Below, piece by piece: positions 1-5,645 of a stretch of DNA of 12,816 nt (positions are counted from its first letter, which is position 1; every line of letters starts with the position of its first letter). The DNA is from Patescibacteria group bacterium (GTDB lineage: Bacteria; Patescibacteriota; Patescibacteriia; UBA9934; GWF2-40-263): assembly GCA_004298405.1 (NCBI GenBank), contig SCSL01000068.1:1-12816 (forward strand). The letters are read 5' to 3'. A program made the position numbers and the translations under genes. The notes beneath the pieces are model-generated. The model saw nothing but the letters and a program-made list of their open reading frames with translations, was not told the DNA's origin and did not search any database.

Positions 1-1
1 C

Positions 2-106
2 GTGACGATGTTTGAGAAAACCCCCATAGATACTCTTTTTTCTGACTTCAACCTCGACGACCTTGAACCTGAGGTGCAGAAACAACTAACTTTGTTGGAT
101 TATTAA
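2..106 (+). CDS. C-terminal end of an unidentified protein (partial, cut by the window edge)
   Basis: An open frame enters from the left edge and ends with TAA at 104-106. About 34 residues are visible, and they end in an acidic, leucine-rich tail (…NLDDLEPEVQKQLTLLDY). The frame runs in the same direction as the next three genes. A Met codon at 8-10 could in principle begin a tiny peptide, but a C-terminal tail of a longer gene is more likely because no ribosome binding site can be seen. No motif identifies the family. The composition, a short acidic helix, would suit a cytosolic protein tail. Confidence 0.5.
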   Translation: MTMFEKTPIDTLFSDFNLDDLEPEVQKQLTLLDY

Positions 107-133
107 CCGGACACTACTGAGTGGTAGTATACT
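103..133 (+). promoter_or_regulatory. Candidate sigma-70-type promoter before the lipoprotein gene
   Basis: TATACT at 128-133 matches five of six bases of the -10 consensus and lies 25 nt before the ATG at 159. A weak -35 candidate, TTAACC at 103-108, overlaps the previous stop codon with a long 19-nt spacer. A short inverted repeat (ACTAC at 113-117, GTAGT at 124-128) covers the spacer and the edge of the -10 box and could be an operator, or chance. The same TATACT hexamer precedes two other genes in the window, which adds a little support. Confidence 0.35.
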
Positions 134-158
134 TGAGAGGATTAAATAAATCGACATT

Positions 159-1211
159 ATGAAATTTTTCAGTTCCCTCGCGCTCATACTCCTTCTTGGA
201 TGGGGATGTGTGAGCGAGATACCTGAGCAGACAACTCTGTCTGCCGACCAGGTCGTCGATACGAGCGTCTCAACGGCGCAGACCGATGAACCAAAGATCT
301 ACGTCTCGTTTATTCAAAACGTCCACGACTGGGTTTTTCCAGAAAACAGCCTGGCAACCATCAATCGACTTATCGACTTGCACGAACAGTACCAAGTGCC
401 TGTTGAGTTCTATCTCGATGATCAGGTCATACAAAAATACCTCGAGCTTGAGCCAACGATCTTTGATCGATTCAAGACGTCAGCTTTCGTGACGATTTCC
501 TATCACATCCGTCCGCCACACCCTGCGTACGATGGATTTGATACAATCGGGCTAGCACAAATGTCTGAGGAAGAACAGTATGAAACTTTGCTCACTTATG
601 AGACGCACCGATTAAATTTGGTAACCGGCGGTTACACAGATGAACCTGGAGGGTATGCGTTCCTCAAAGAGCTGATCGGCTATGCCCCGCGGATTGTGAC
701 TCAAACAAGTTCACGTAATTATGGTGCCTCGCTGAGCCGTGTTTATCAAGAAATGGGGGCACTCTTTACGGTCGTACATGGTCGAGATTCAACGATTGAC
801 CAGACAATCCTGGGATTGCACCAACGCCCTGAGCAGGTAGAAGTGAAACTCTACGAGGACACATATAGCCGTGGCTTTTCTGCGCAAACACGATTCGATG
901 AGTGGACCGCTGATTGGGATGGATCATCAGATTATTTTATTAATCTTAAATATCACGAAGGAAATTTTTACACGCAGGGAACATCTTTTGCACTCGTCTA
1001 CTGGGAAAAAGTTCGCCAAGGACGAGAGAAGTCGGAACCTAAATCCCCTCCGTATGATCTTACAGCGGGTGATAATACCGAGTTCCGTACGGAGGCAGAA
1101 CAAGCGGAGGAATGGCAAATATATGAAGAAACGCTCGCGTACGTCGCGGAACACACGAATGAATTTACCGCTATTACATCGATTGACTTAGAGAACATGC
1201 TTGATGAATAA
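159..1211 (+). CDS. Putative lipoprotein, possibly polysaccharide-deacetylase-like
   Basis: 350 residues. The N-terminus (Lys2, then a hydrophobic run to residue 14) and Cys17 in 'LLGWGC' look like a lipoprotein signal, although Trp at -2 is not canonical. A Thr/Ser/Gln-rich linker (about 18-45) follows, as expected for a surface-tethered protein. The body begins 'KIYVSFIQNVHDW' (46-58), continues with a helix and 'VPVEFYLDD' (80-88), and then has 'SYHIRPPHPAY' (114-124). A beta strand with acidic or His residues, a helix, and then a His-Pro motif recalls the NodB/polysaccharide deacetylase barrel, but the classic metal motifs are not clearly present. The family call is therefore tentative. 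The ATG at 159 has no close Shine-Dalgarno; GAGAGG lies 18 nt upstream. dusB starts 27 bp downstream on the same strand, so the two may be co-transcribed. Confidence 0.6.
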   Translation: MKFFSSLALILLLGWGCVSEIPEQTTLSADQVVDTSVSTAQTDEPKIYVSFIQNVHDWVFPENSLATINRLIDLHEQYQVPVEFYLDDQVIQKYLELEPTIFDRFKTSAFVTISYHIRPPHPAYDGFDTIGLAQMSEEEQYETLLTYETHRLNLVTGGYTDEPGGYAFLKELIGYAPRIVTQTSSRNYGASLSRVYQEMGALFTVVHGRDSTIDQTILGLHQRPEQVEVKLYEDTYSRGFSAQTRFDEWTADWDGSSDYFINLKYHEGNFYTQGTSFALVYWEKVRQGREKSEPKSPPYDLTAGDNTEFRTEAEQAEEWQIYEETLAYVAEHTNEFTAITSIDLENMLDE

Positions 1212-1238
1212 GCGATTCTTCGCTATTCTTGACCAGTT

Positions 1239-2327
1239 ATGAAACTAAACTGGTCACAGCTTCCACGACCGATTATTGCGCTTTCCCCCATGGCCGACAT
1301 GACGGACAGCGCGTTTTGTCGAACAGTACGTTCCCTCCGTTCTTCTGGTCCTGTTGGTTCTTCTGATCCTTCTAGTCTTTCTAGTCTTTCTAACCCTTCT
1401 AACCATATTCTCTTCCGTGAAATGGTCAGCGCTGAAGCCGTCGTCCGCGGCAACGACAAAACGCTCACCATGACAGAAATCCATGAAGAGGAACATCCCC
1501 TCGTGCAACAACTCTTTGGAAGTGACCCTTCCACAATGACAGAGGCCGTACGCATCATCGAAGAACATCATCATCCAGAAGGTTTTGACGTGAATATGGG
1601 CTGCCCGGTCCACAAAATCGTTCACAACTTCAATGGAGCGGCGCTCATGAGGGAGCCCGAGCTTGCCAGTCGTATCATCAAAGCCATGAAGGCCGCCACA
1701 CGCCTTCCTGTTTCGATCAAGATCCGCGCTGGCTGGGATAATCCACGCGAGTGTTTCGAGTTCTCCAAGGTGGTCGAGAATGCTGGCGCGGATCTCATTA
1801 CGATGCATGGCCGCACGAAAACCCAGGGGTACTCGGGACAGTCGGATTGGAACCTCATCGGGGAGGTGAAAAAAGGGCTCTCGATCCCCCTGCTGGCTAA
1901 TGGTGATATCCACACACCTCCATTGACTTTGAAAGCGCTCGAGACAACAGGAGCTGATGGCGTCCTCATCGCGCGGGGGGCACTTGGAAACCCATGGATC
2001 TTTTCCCAAATTGAATACTTGCTTGCTCGACGCGAACCAAAAGCCATAACGCTTGAGGAACGTGTGCGTGTGGTGAAACAGCACTTGGCATATCACATTG
2101 AACAATATGGAGAACGTGGCGTCGTCACCTTCCGCAAGCATCTGTCTTGGTACTTCCGTGGAATCAATGGAGGCAAGCCGTACAAAGAGCGACTTCATAC
2201 CGCGACGAACAAGGAGGAGGTCGACATGGCTCTGGATGAAATGTTGATACACGGTCTCATAGACGGTCTGTCGACTCGCGACGCTCTGCATCCACAAGCA
2301 ACGGAACGTGTCTTCATGAAGAAATAA
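1239..2327 (+). CDS. dusB: tRNA-dihydrouridine synthase, DusB-type
   Basis: 362 residues. This FMN-dependent enzyme reduces specific uridines in the tRNA D-loop to dihydrouridine using NAD(P)H. The whole TIM-barrel signature is visible: 'ALSPMADMTDSAFC' (14-27) at the FMN site, 'VNMGCP' (118-123) with catalytic Cys122, 'KIRAGWD' (161-167), 'MHGRT' (189-193) followed by 'QGYSG', 'ANGDI' (220-224), and 'GADGVLIARGALGNPWIF' (238-255) binding the FMN phosphate. A C-terminal helical tRNA-binding domain follows. It is longer than the roughly 320-330 residues usual for the family, mainly because of a Ser/Pro/Asn-rich insert at residues 35-55. That insert is encoded by a 9-bp tandem repeat (separate entry) and lies after the first helix, ahead of 'FREMVSAEAV'. 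The ATG at 1239 suits the domain start but has no Shine-Dalgarno. rimK-like follows after 31 bp. The exact Dus subfamily is less certain than the reaction. Confidence 0.93.
   Translation: MKLNWSQLPRPIIALSPMADMTDSAFCRTVRSLRSSGPVGSSDPSSLSSLSNPSNHILFREMVSAEAVVRGNDKTLTMTEIHEEEHPLVQQLFGSDPSTMTEAVRIIEEHHHPEGFDVNMGCPVHKIVHNFNGAALMREPELASRIIKAMKAATRLPVSIKIRAGWDNPRECFEFSKVVENAGADLITMHGRTKTQGYSGQSDWNLIGEVKKGLSIPLLANGDIHTPPLTLKALETTGADGVLIARGALGNPWIFSQIEYLLARREPKAITLEERVRVVKQHLAYHIEQYGERGVVTFRKHLSWYFRGINGGKPYKERLHTATNKEEVDMALDEMLIHGLIDGLSTRDALHPQATERVFMKK
1341..1403 (+). repeat. 9-bp tandem repeat, seven degenerate units, inside dusB
   Basis: Seven consecutive 9-bp units, pattern YYT NNT RRY (for example TCTTCTGGT, CTTTCTAGT, CCTTCTAAC), run in phase with the dusB codons. 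They encode residues 35-55, a Ser/Pro/Leu/Asn-rich low-complexity loop. The two units ending in AGT differ from each other only at their first base, as do the two ending in AAC outside that position, which suggests recent slippage duplication. The unit length is a multiple of three, so copy-number change keeps the reading frame. Read on the minus strand the units contain GGTTAG, a core shared with the 8-bp repeat in front of dnaX. Confidence 0.8.
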
Positions 2328-2358
2328 TTTATGTTGTGAACGAAGTCGAACTACCATT

Positions 2359-3243
2359 ATGAACATTGGAATTCTCATTTTCTCTGAACCGCGCGACGAA
2401 GTATTCGCGGGAGCAGATCAACTTGTGGAAGCAGGACAACATGCGGGTCACTCGGTAGTAAAGCTCTATGAGCCACGTCTTTCTTTTTATGAGAGCAAAA
2501 TTTTCCATGATGGTAAGTTGCTCCCGGCATTTGACGTAATTATTTCAAGACCAAACTTTATCGAAGAACCAAGTCTTCGCACCTATGCCATCCAGCTTCT
2601 TAAGGATGCTGGATATCCAATCGTGAATGGGAACGTTGGGTTTACTTGGGCAAAAAATAAACTTACACAGCATATTCTCTTTACCGAACATCACCTTCCC
2701 TGCCCGCGTTGGAGCATCGCCCGCAAGCCAGATGATGCCGTGGTAATGGCGAAAAAAATCGGCTTTCCGTCTATCGTAAAGGTTGCTTTTGGAACGCATG
2801 GCAAGGGTGTTCTTCTCGCAAAAGACGAAGAATCACTTTGGCCGATTGTCGACTACTTGGGTATCCGTGACGGAAACCCTGTCATCATCGAAGAATTCAT
2901 CGCGGAAGCGAAATCGTCGGATCTCCGCGCATTCGTGATCGGTGGAAAAGTCGTTGCGGCGATGCAACGCACAGCAGGAGAGGGAGATATGCGCGCAAAC
3001 ACCTCAAATGGCGGAATCGGATCGATCGTGGAACTCAGCGAAGAAGAACGTGCTCTGGCAATTCGCGCGGCCGACATTTTTGGTCTCGAGATTGCCGGCG
3101 TCGATTTGATCCGTTCAAAACGTGGAACGCTTATCCTTGAGATAAACGCGAATCCCGGATTCAAGGAGTTAGAAGCGGTCACGGGTCTCAGTATCGCACG
3201 GAAGATCATCGACTACGCCGTGTCGACAGTCTCACGTCAGTAG
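2359..3243 (+). CDS. RimK-family ATP-grasp alpha-L-glutamate ligase
   Basis: 294 residues, close to E. coli RimK (300), which adds glutamates to the C-terminus of ribosomal protein S6. Visible landmarks are an N-terminal pre-ATP-grasp domain (1-95), 'KNKLTQHILF' (99-108) matching the RimK 'DKL' region, the glycine-rich ATP loop 'VKVAFGTHGKGV' (140-151), 'IIEEFI' (176-181) at the adenine site, 'SDLRAFVIGGKVVAAMQR' (187-204), 'NTSNGG' (214-219), 'AGVDLI' (246-251) and the Mg-binding 'LEINANPGF' (260-268). The family also includes ligases for other peptide or amino-acid acceptors, so S6 modification is inference. The ATG at 2359 fits the RimK N-terminus and has no Shine-Dalgarno. This is the last gene of the rightward block and is followed by a hairpin terminator 8 bp after its TAG stop. 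Pairing with dusB suggests a translation-related role. Confidence 0.88.
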   Translation: MNIGILIFSEPRDEVFAGADQLVEAGQHAGHSVVKLYEPRLSFYESKIFHDGKLLPAFDVIISRPNFIEEPSLRTYAIQLLKDAGYPIVNGNVGFTWAKNKLTQHILFTEHHLPCPRWSIARKPDDAVVMAKKIGFPSIVKVAFGTHGKGVLLAKDEESLWPIVDYLGIRDGNPVIIEEFIAEAKSSDLRAFVIGGKVVAAMQRTAGEGDMRANTSNGGIGSIVELSEEERALAIRAADIFGLEIAGVDLIRSKRGTLILEINANPGFKELEAVTGLSIARKIIDYAVSTVSRQ

Positions 3244-3251
3244 GGCAAAAA

Positions 3252-3282
3252 CAAAACGCCTCACGTTACGTGTGGCGTTTTG
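3252..3282. terminator. Bidirectional intrinsic terminator between rimK-like and tRNA-Gln
   Basis: CAAAACGCC (3252-3260) pairs with GGCGTTTTG (3274-3282), and CACG (3262-3265) pairs with CGTG (3269-3272) around a TTA loop, with a single T/T mismatch. A-rich sequence on the left and T-rich sequence on the right give a U-run on both strands. It sits exactly where the rightward block and the leftward tRNA converge, so it can end both transcripts. Confidence 0.78.
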
Positions 3283-3283
3283 T

Positions 3284-3357
3284 TGGTTCCCGGACAGGGA
3301 TTCGAACCCCGATTAGCTGATCCAGAGTCAGCTGTCCTGCCTTTAGACGATCCGGGA
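3284..3357 (-). tRNA. tRNA-Gln (anticodon CTG), CCA encoded
   Basis: Read on the minus strand, the seven-base acceptor stem TCCCGGA/TCCGGGA is perfect. The D arm is GTCT/GGAC with one wobble pair. The anticodon stem GCTGA/TCAGC encloses the loop CTCTGGA, giving anticodon CTG, which reads CAG (Gln). The T arm has the loop TTCGAAT. The 3' end reads ACCA (plus-strand 3284-3287), so the discriminator A and the CCA tail are both encoded. It lies between dnaX and the shared terminator and could be read from its own promoter or by read-through from the dnaX operon. This isoacceptor reads only CAG, so a second tRNA-Gln(TTG) would be expected elsewhere in the genome. Confidence 0.95.
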
Positions 3358-3370
3358 GTGAGCGAACGCA

Positions 3371-3399
3371 AGATTACTATCTCAAGGAACCTGAGTCAA
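3371..3399 (-). promoter_or_regulatory. Candidate promoter for tRNA-Gln
   Basis: On the minus strand TTGACT (plus 3394-3399) matches five of six bases of a -35 box. An AT-rich stretch reading ATAGTAATCT (plus 3371-3380) lies about 15-17 nt further on as a degenerate -10. It would place transcription start a few bases ahead of the tRNA 5' end at 3357. The -10 match is weak. The region 3358-3442 shows no other structure and no clear terminator after dnaX. Confidence 0.35.
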
Positions 3400-3442
3400 T
3401 AACTAGAACACTTATCACCACTTGAATTAGGGAGGATGGTTT

Positions 3443-4948
3443 TTAGACCACGCTTCCTCCAAACTCCTGCAAGAGTTCTCCGACCATTTCATCCTCCGAG
3501 TGTTTTGATTTTTTCTGAATCGCCTTCACACGAAGACGTTGACCTAGGACCTGTTCAAAAACGCCCTCAATAAGCCGTCGATTCTTTTCCTGATTGATTG
3601 TCTCAACATACAGTCCGTACTCAAAACCAAGCTCCACGTGCTCCCCTTCGACTCCGCAGACTTCGCATGATTGCATCAACATCGGGAGGGAGGCATTGCA
3701 AGACTTAATCTGTTCGTACACTTCTGGCCACTTGTTTTTGACATCCTCGAGGCTGATGATGGGAACGGTGTCGAAGACGGTGGGGGGATTTGGGGGTTCG
3801 TCTATAGCTTCACCCAGGCTAAAGCCCCTGCCTGCCGGCAGGCAGGGTGGGGCTACCGTAACAATGATCTCTTCGCTCTTCCCTTTACGACTTGAATCAA
3901 CCCCCTGCTTGTGAAAATCCACGCCACAGATCTTGATTATCGCCAGCTCGACCGGAAGCTGGGGTAACTGTTCATTGGCACGCATTTGCTGTGTTGCCAG
4001 CAATTCCTCGATGGCTGTTTGCAAAAAAGCAATGGAAAATTCATTCGTCTTTCCCCCAACCGTTTCCAACAGTCGATCACGCAACCAAGAGATCGTATCT
4101 GAAACAAACTGCCGAAGGTCGATCCCCTCTTCCAGATAGGTGTTGAACTGTGTCATGGCTTGAGCGGCCGCATGATCTTTCAGCGATCGAACAAAAACCT
4201 CAACAAGAACCGTCTGCGTGGCAGGGAGCACAAGTGAGGCTTCCGTCATTCCGATTTCTTTTTCTCCGAGCGCCAAAACCTGTCCAAGCAAACTCTCCGC
4301 GTCGCGCGCGCATCCGCCACTGTGACGAGCAATTTCACGCAAAACGGTTTCGTCCACACGCACCCCTTCTTCTTTCACAATTCCTTTCATGCGCTCCACA
4401 AGTTCATCTGCGCTGATCCGTTTAAAATCAAACCGCTGACAGCGACTGATGATCGTTTCAGGAACTTTGTGGATTTCGGTTGTCGCCAGGACAAACAGGA
4501 CATGCTCAGGCGGTTCCTCAAGGGTTTTCAAAAGCGCGTTGAACGCTGAGGTCGAAAGCATATGCACCTCATCGATGATATACACTTTCTTCTTGAGCAC
4601 GTTGGGAGCGAAGCGCACTGAATCGATGACTGTTTCGCGAACAGTATCGACACCGGTATGCGATGCCGCGTCAATTTCATATACATCTAACGCTTGCCCT
4701 GAGGCAATCGAAACACACGCGTCGCAGGCATTGCACGGTTCGTTCTTCTTTGGAGAGAAACAATTCACGAGCTTGGCGATGAGCCGAGCCGTGGTTGTTT
4801 TTCCCACACCGCGCGGACCCGTAAATAAATAGGCGTGAGCGATGGATCCAGACGCATATTGGTTCAGTACCGTCCGAACCACATGCTCCTGCCCGCTCAC
4901 CTCCTGAAATGTTTTGGGTCGATAGGTGCGATAGAGAACTTTAGACAT
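3443..4948 (-). CDS. dnaX: DNA polymerase III subunit gamma/tau
   Basis: 501 residues. This is the AAA+ clamp-loader ATPase that loads the sliding clamp at the replication fork. It has the canonical N-terminus 'LYRTYRPKTFQEVSGQ' (5-20), Walker A 'GPRGVGKTT' (44-52), four zinc-binding cysteines (63, 72, 75, 78), Walker B 'IIDEVH' (124-129), sensor 1 'ATTE' (155-158), the 'ISRCQRFDF' arginine-finger region (167-175) and 'GGCARDAESLL' (211-221). The helical domain III ends near residue 345. A variable linker (346-395) and a short C-terminal domain follow. The linker contains residues 367-377, encoded by an inserted palindrome (separate entry). The start is fixed by the conserved N-terminus and an in-frame TAA 30 bp upstream. 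There is no Shine-Dalgarno, and the leader is an 8-bp tandem repeat. I see no obvious slippery site that would make a separate gamma form. The usual ybaB/recR neighbours are absent. Confidence 0.96.
   Translation of the reverse strand: MSKVLYRTYRPKTFQEVSGQEHVVRTVLNQYASGSIAHAYLFTGPRGVGKTTTARLIAKLVNCFSPKKNEPCNACDACVSIASGQALDVYEIDAASHTGVDTVRETVIDSVRFAPNVLKKKVYIIDEVHMLSTSAFNALLKTLEEPPEHVLFVLATTEIHKVPETIISRCQRFDFKRISADELVERMKGIVKEEGVRVDETVLREIARHSGGCARDAESLLGQVLALGEKEIGMTEASLVLPATQTVLVEVFVRSLKDHAAAQAMTQFNTYLEEGIDLRQFVSDTISWLRDRLLETVGGKTNEFSIAFLQTAIEELLATQQMRANEQLPQLPVELAIIKICGVDFHKQGVDSSRKGKSEEIIVTVAPPCLPAGRGFSLGEAIDEPPNPPTVFDTVPIISLEDVKNKWPEVYEQIKSCNASLPMLMQSCEVCGVEGEHVELGFEYGLYVETINQEKNRRLIEGVFEQVLGQRLRVKAIQKKSKHSEDEMVGELLQEFGGSVV
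3823..3854. repeat. GC-rich palindromic element inserted in dnaX coding sequence
   Basis: A perfect 22-bp palindrome (3826-3847) has the core CCTGCCTGCCGGCAGGCAGG. Outer arms AGCCCC (3823-3828) and GGGGCT (3849-3854) are also inverted copies, partly overlapping the core arms. In the dnaX frame it is translated as 'PPCLPAGRGFS' within the unstructured linker. From memory, this palindrome and its 'LPAGR(QAG)' peptide recur in many CPR genomes, much as Rickettsia palindromic elements occur within genes. I could not count copies here, and only one is present in the window. Confidence 0.8.
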
Positions 4949-5022
4949 AGGTGGGTAGGTGGTTAGGTGGTTAGGTGGTTAGGTGGTTAGGACTAACCAC
5001 CTAGTGCCCTAACCCCCTAGTG
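4948..5022. repeat. 8-bp tandem repeat with inverted copies in the dnaX leader
   Basis: Five units of TAGGTGGK (4948-4987, with K = G in the first unit and T in the rest) run on into TAGG (4988-4991). They are followed directly by the inverted copy CTAACCACCTAG (4993-5004) and a diverged one, CTAACCCCCTAG (5009-5020). TAGGTGGTTAG (4980-4990) and CTAACCACCTA (4993-5003) can fold into a tight hairpin. The plus strand has at least eight GG runs and could form two-layer G-quadruplexes. The dnaX transcript carries the C-rich strand. The repeat fills nearly all of the gap between the 205-residue gene and dnaX and leaves no room for a standard ribosome binding site. Confidence 0.85.
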
Positions 5023-5024
5023 CT

Positions 5025-5642
5025 CTAACTGTTCAAACGTTCTACAGCCGCCCAGACGGAGTTGCCTCCATTTGGTACAAGAATCACGACTTCATCTCCT
5101 GGAATCCCCTTGAAGTACGAGACACTGGCCGCAAGCACTTTATACACGTCCTGACCAGCCTGCACAATCGGTTCTTGTGTGGATGGATCCAGGCCAAGGA
5201 TGCCGGCCACCCGTCGACGTTCAACCGGACCAATTTGCTTAAACACATAACTCCCATCCGCCTTCACGATGAGCTTCAACATGTCTCCCTCAACCAGTTT
5301 GGATTTGGACGCATAATTTTCCGGGATCGTATAGCGCATCCCATCCGCTCCCACCATTCCCTGGCCATCAAAAACTCCTTCAATGGTCCGCACACCCACA
5401 CCGGTCTCAAGCTCTGCTTCGACGAATTTCTTTTGTGAAACAAAATCAACCATATGCCGAGTCGCGCGCACCGTATCGCCTTCTTCAAGCAACTGAATCA
5501 CATACGAAAGGCTGTCTCGTGTTTGTTTGAGCATTTGCAGAGCGAGTCGATTGCGGACATCTCCATGCTCACGCGCATGGGCGTGTATCTCAACATCAGG
5601 TTCGGCTTCGAATTCAAAGGTATGTTCGTCTAGGTAAGGCAT
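5025..5642 (-). CDS. Conserved CPR-type protein of unknown function with beta-barrel-like segments
   Basis: 205 residues, no signal peptide or membrane segment. The first 20 residues are acidic. Residues 24-62 look helical and may form a coiled coil ('LALQMLKQTRDSLSYVIQLL'). The second half is strand-rich: 'TIEGVFDGQGMVGADG' (86-101), 'IPENYASKSKLVEGD' (106-120), 'LKLIVKADGSYVFKQIGP' (122-139), and a last strand-rich part, 'VLAASVSYFKGIPGDEVVILVP' (169-190). The ENYASKSKLVEGD stretch resembles proteins I associate with Patescibacteria, but I do not know their function. The start ATG (5642) lies 3 bp after the TGA of the ATPase gene with no Shine-Dalgarno, so translation is probably coupled. 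It sits between the ATPase and dnaX. A nucleic-acid-binding role is possible from the barrel-like pattern but unproven. Confidence 0.8.
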   Translation of the reverse strand: MPYLDEHTFEFEAEPDVEIHAHAREHGDVRNRLALQMLKQTRDSLSYVIQLLEEGDTVRATRHMVDFVSQKKFVEAELETGVGVRTIEGVFDGQGMVGADGMRYTIPENYASKSKLVEGDMLKLIVKADGSYVFKQIGPVERRRVAGILGLDPSTQEPIVQAGQDVYKVLAASVSYFKGIPGDEVVILVPNGGNSVWAAVERLNS

Positions 5643-5645
5643 ACA

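Noticed and set aside
1211..1230. Hairpin AGCGA-TTCT-TCGCT after the lipoprotein gene as a terminator
   Set aside because: The stem is only five pairs and no U-run follows, so read-through into dusB is more likely.
1254..2378. A 374-residue open frame on the minus strand, opposite dusB
   Set aside because: It is a full antisense shadow of a strongly conserved gene. Its product has Arg/Thr-rich repeats that merely mirror the 9-bp repeat, and it shows no recognisable domain.
3284..3357. tRNA-Gln as an integration site for a mobile element
   Set aside because: No integrase gene and no duplicated tRNA 3' end were seen in the window.
3443..4948. Programmed frameshift in dnaX producing a separate gamma subunit
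   Set aside because: No A-rich slippery heptamer with a following stem was seen near the end of domain III.
4948..5022. CRISPR-like array
   Set aside because: The units are 8 bp and contiguous, with no spacers and no cas genes nearby.
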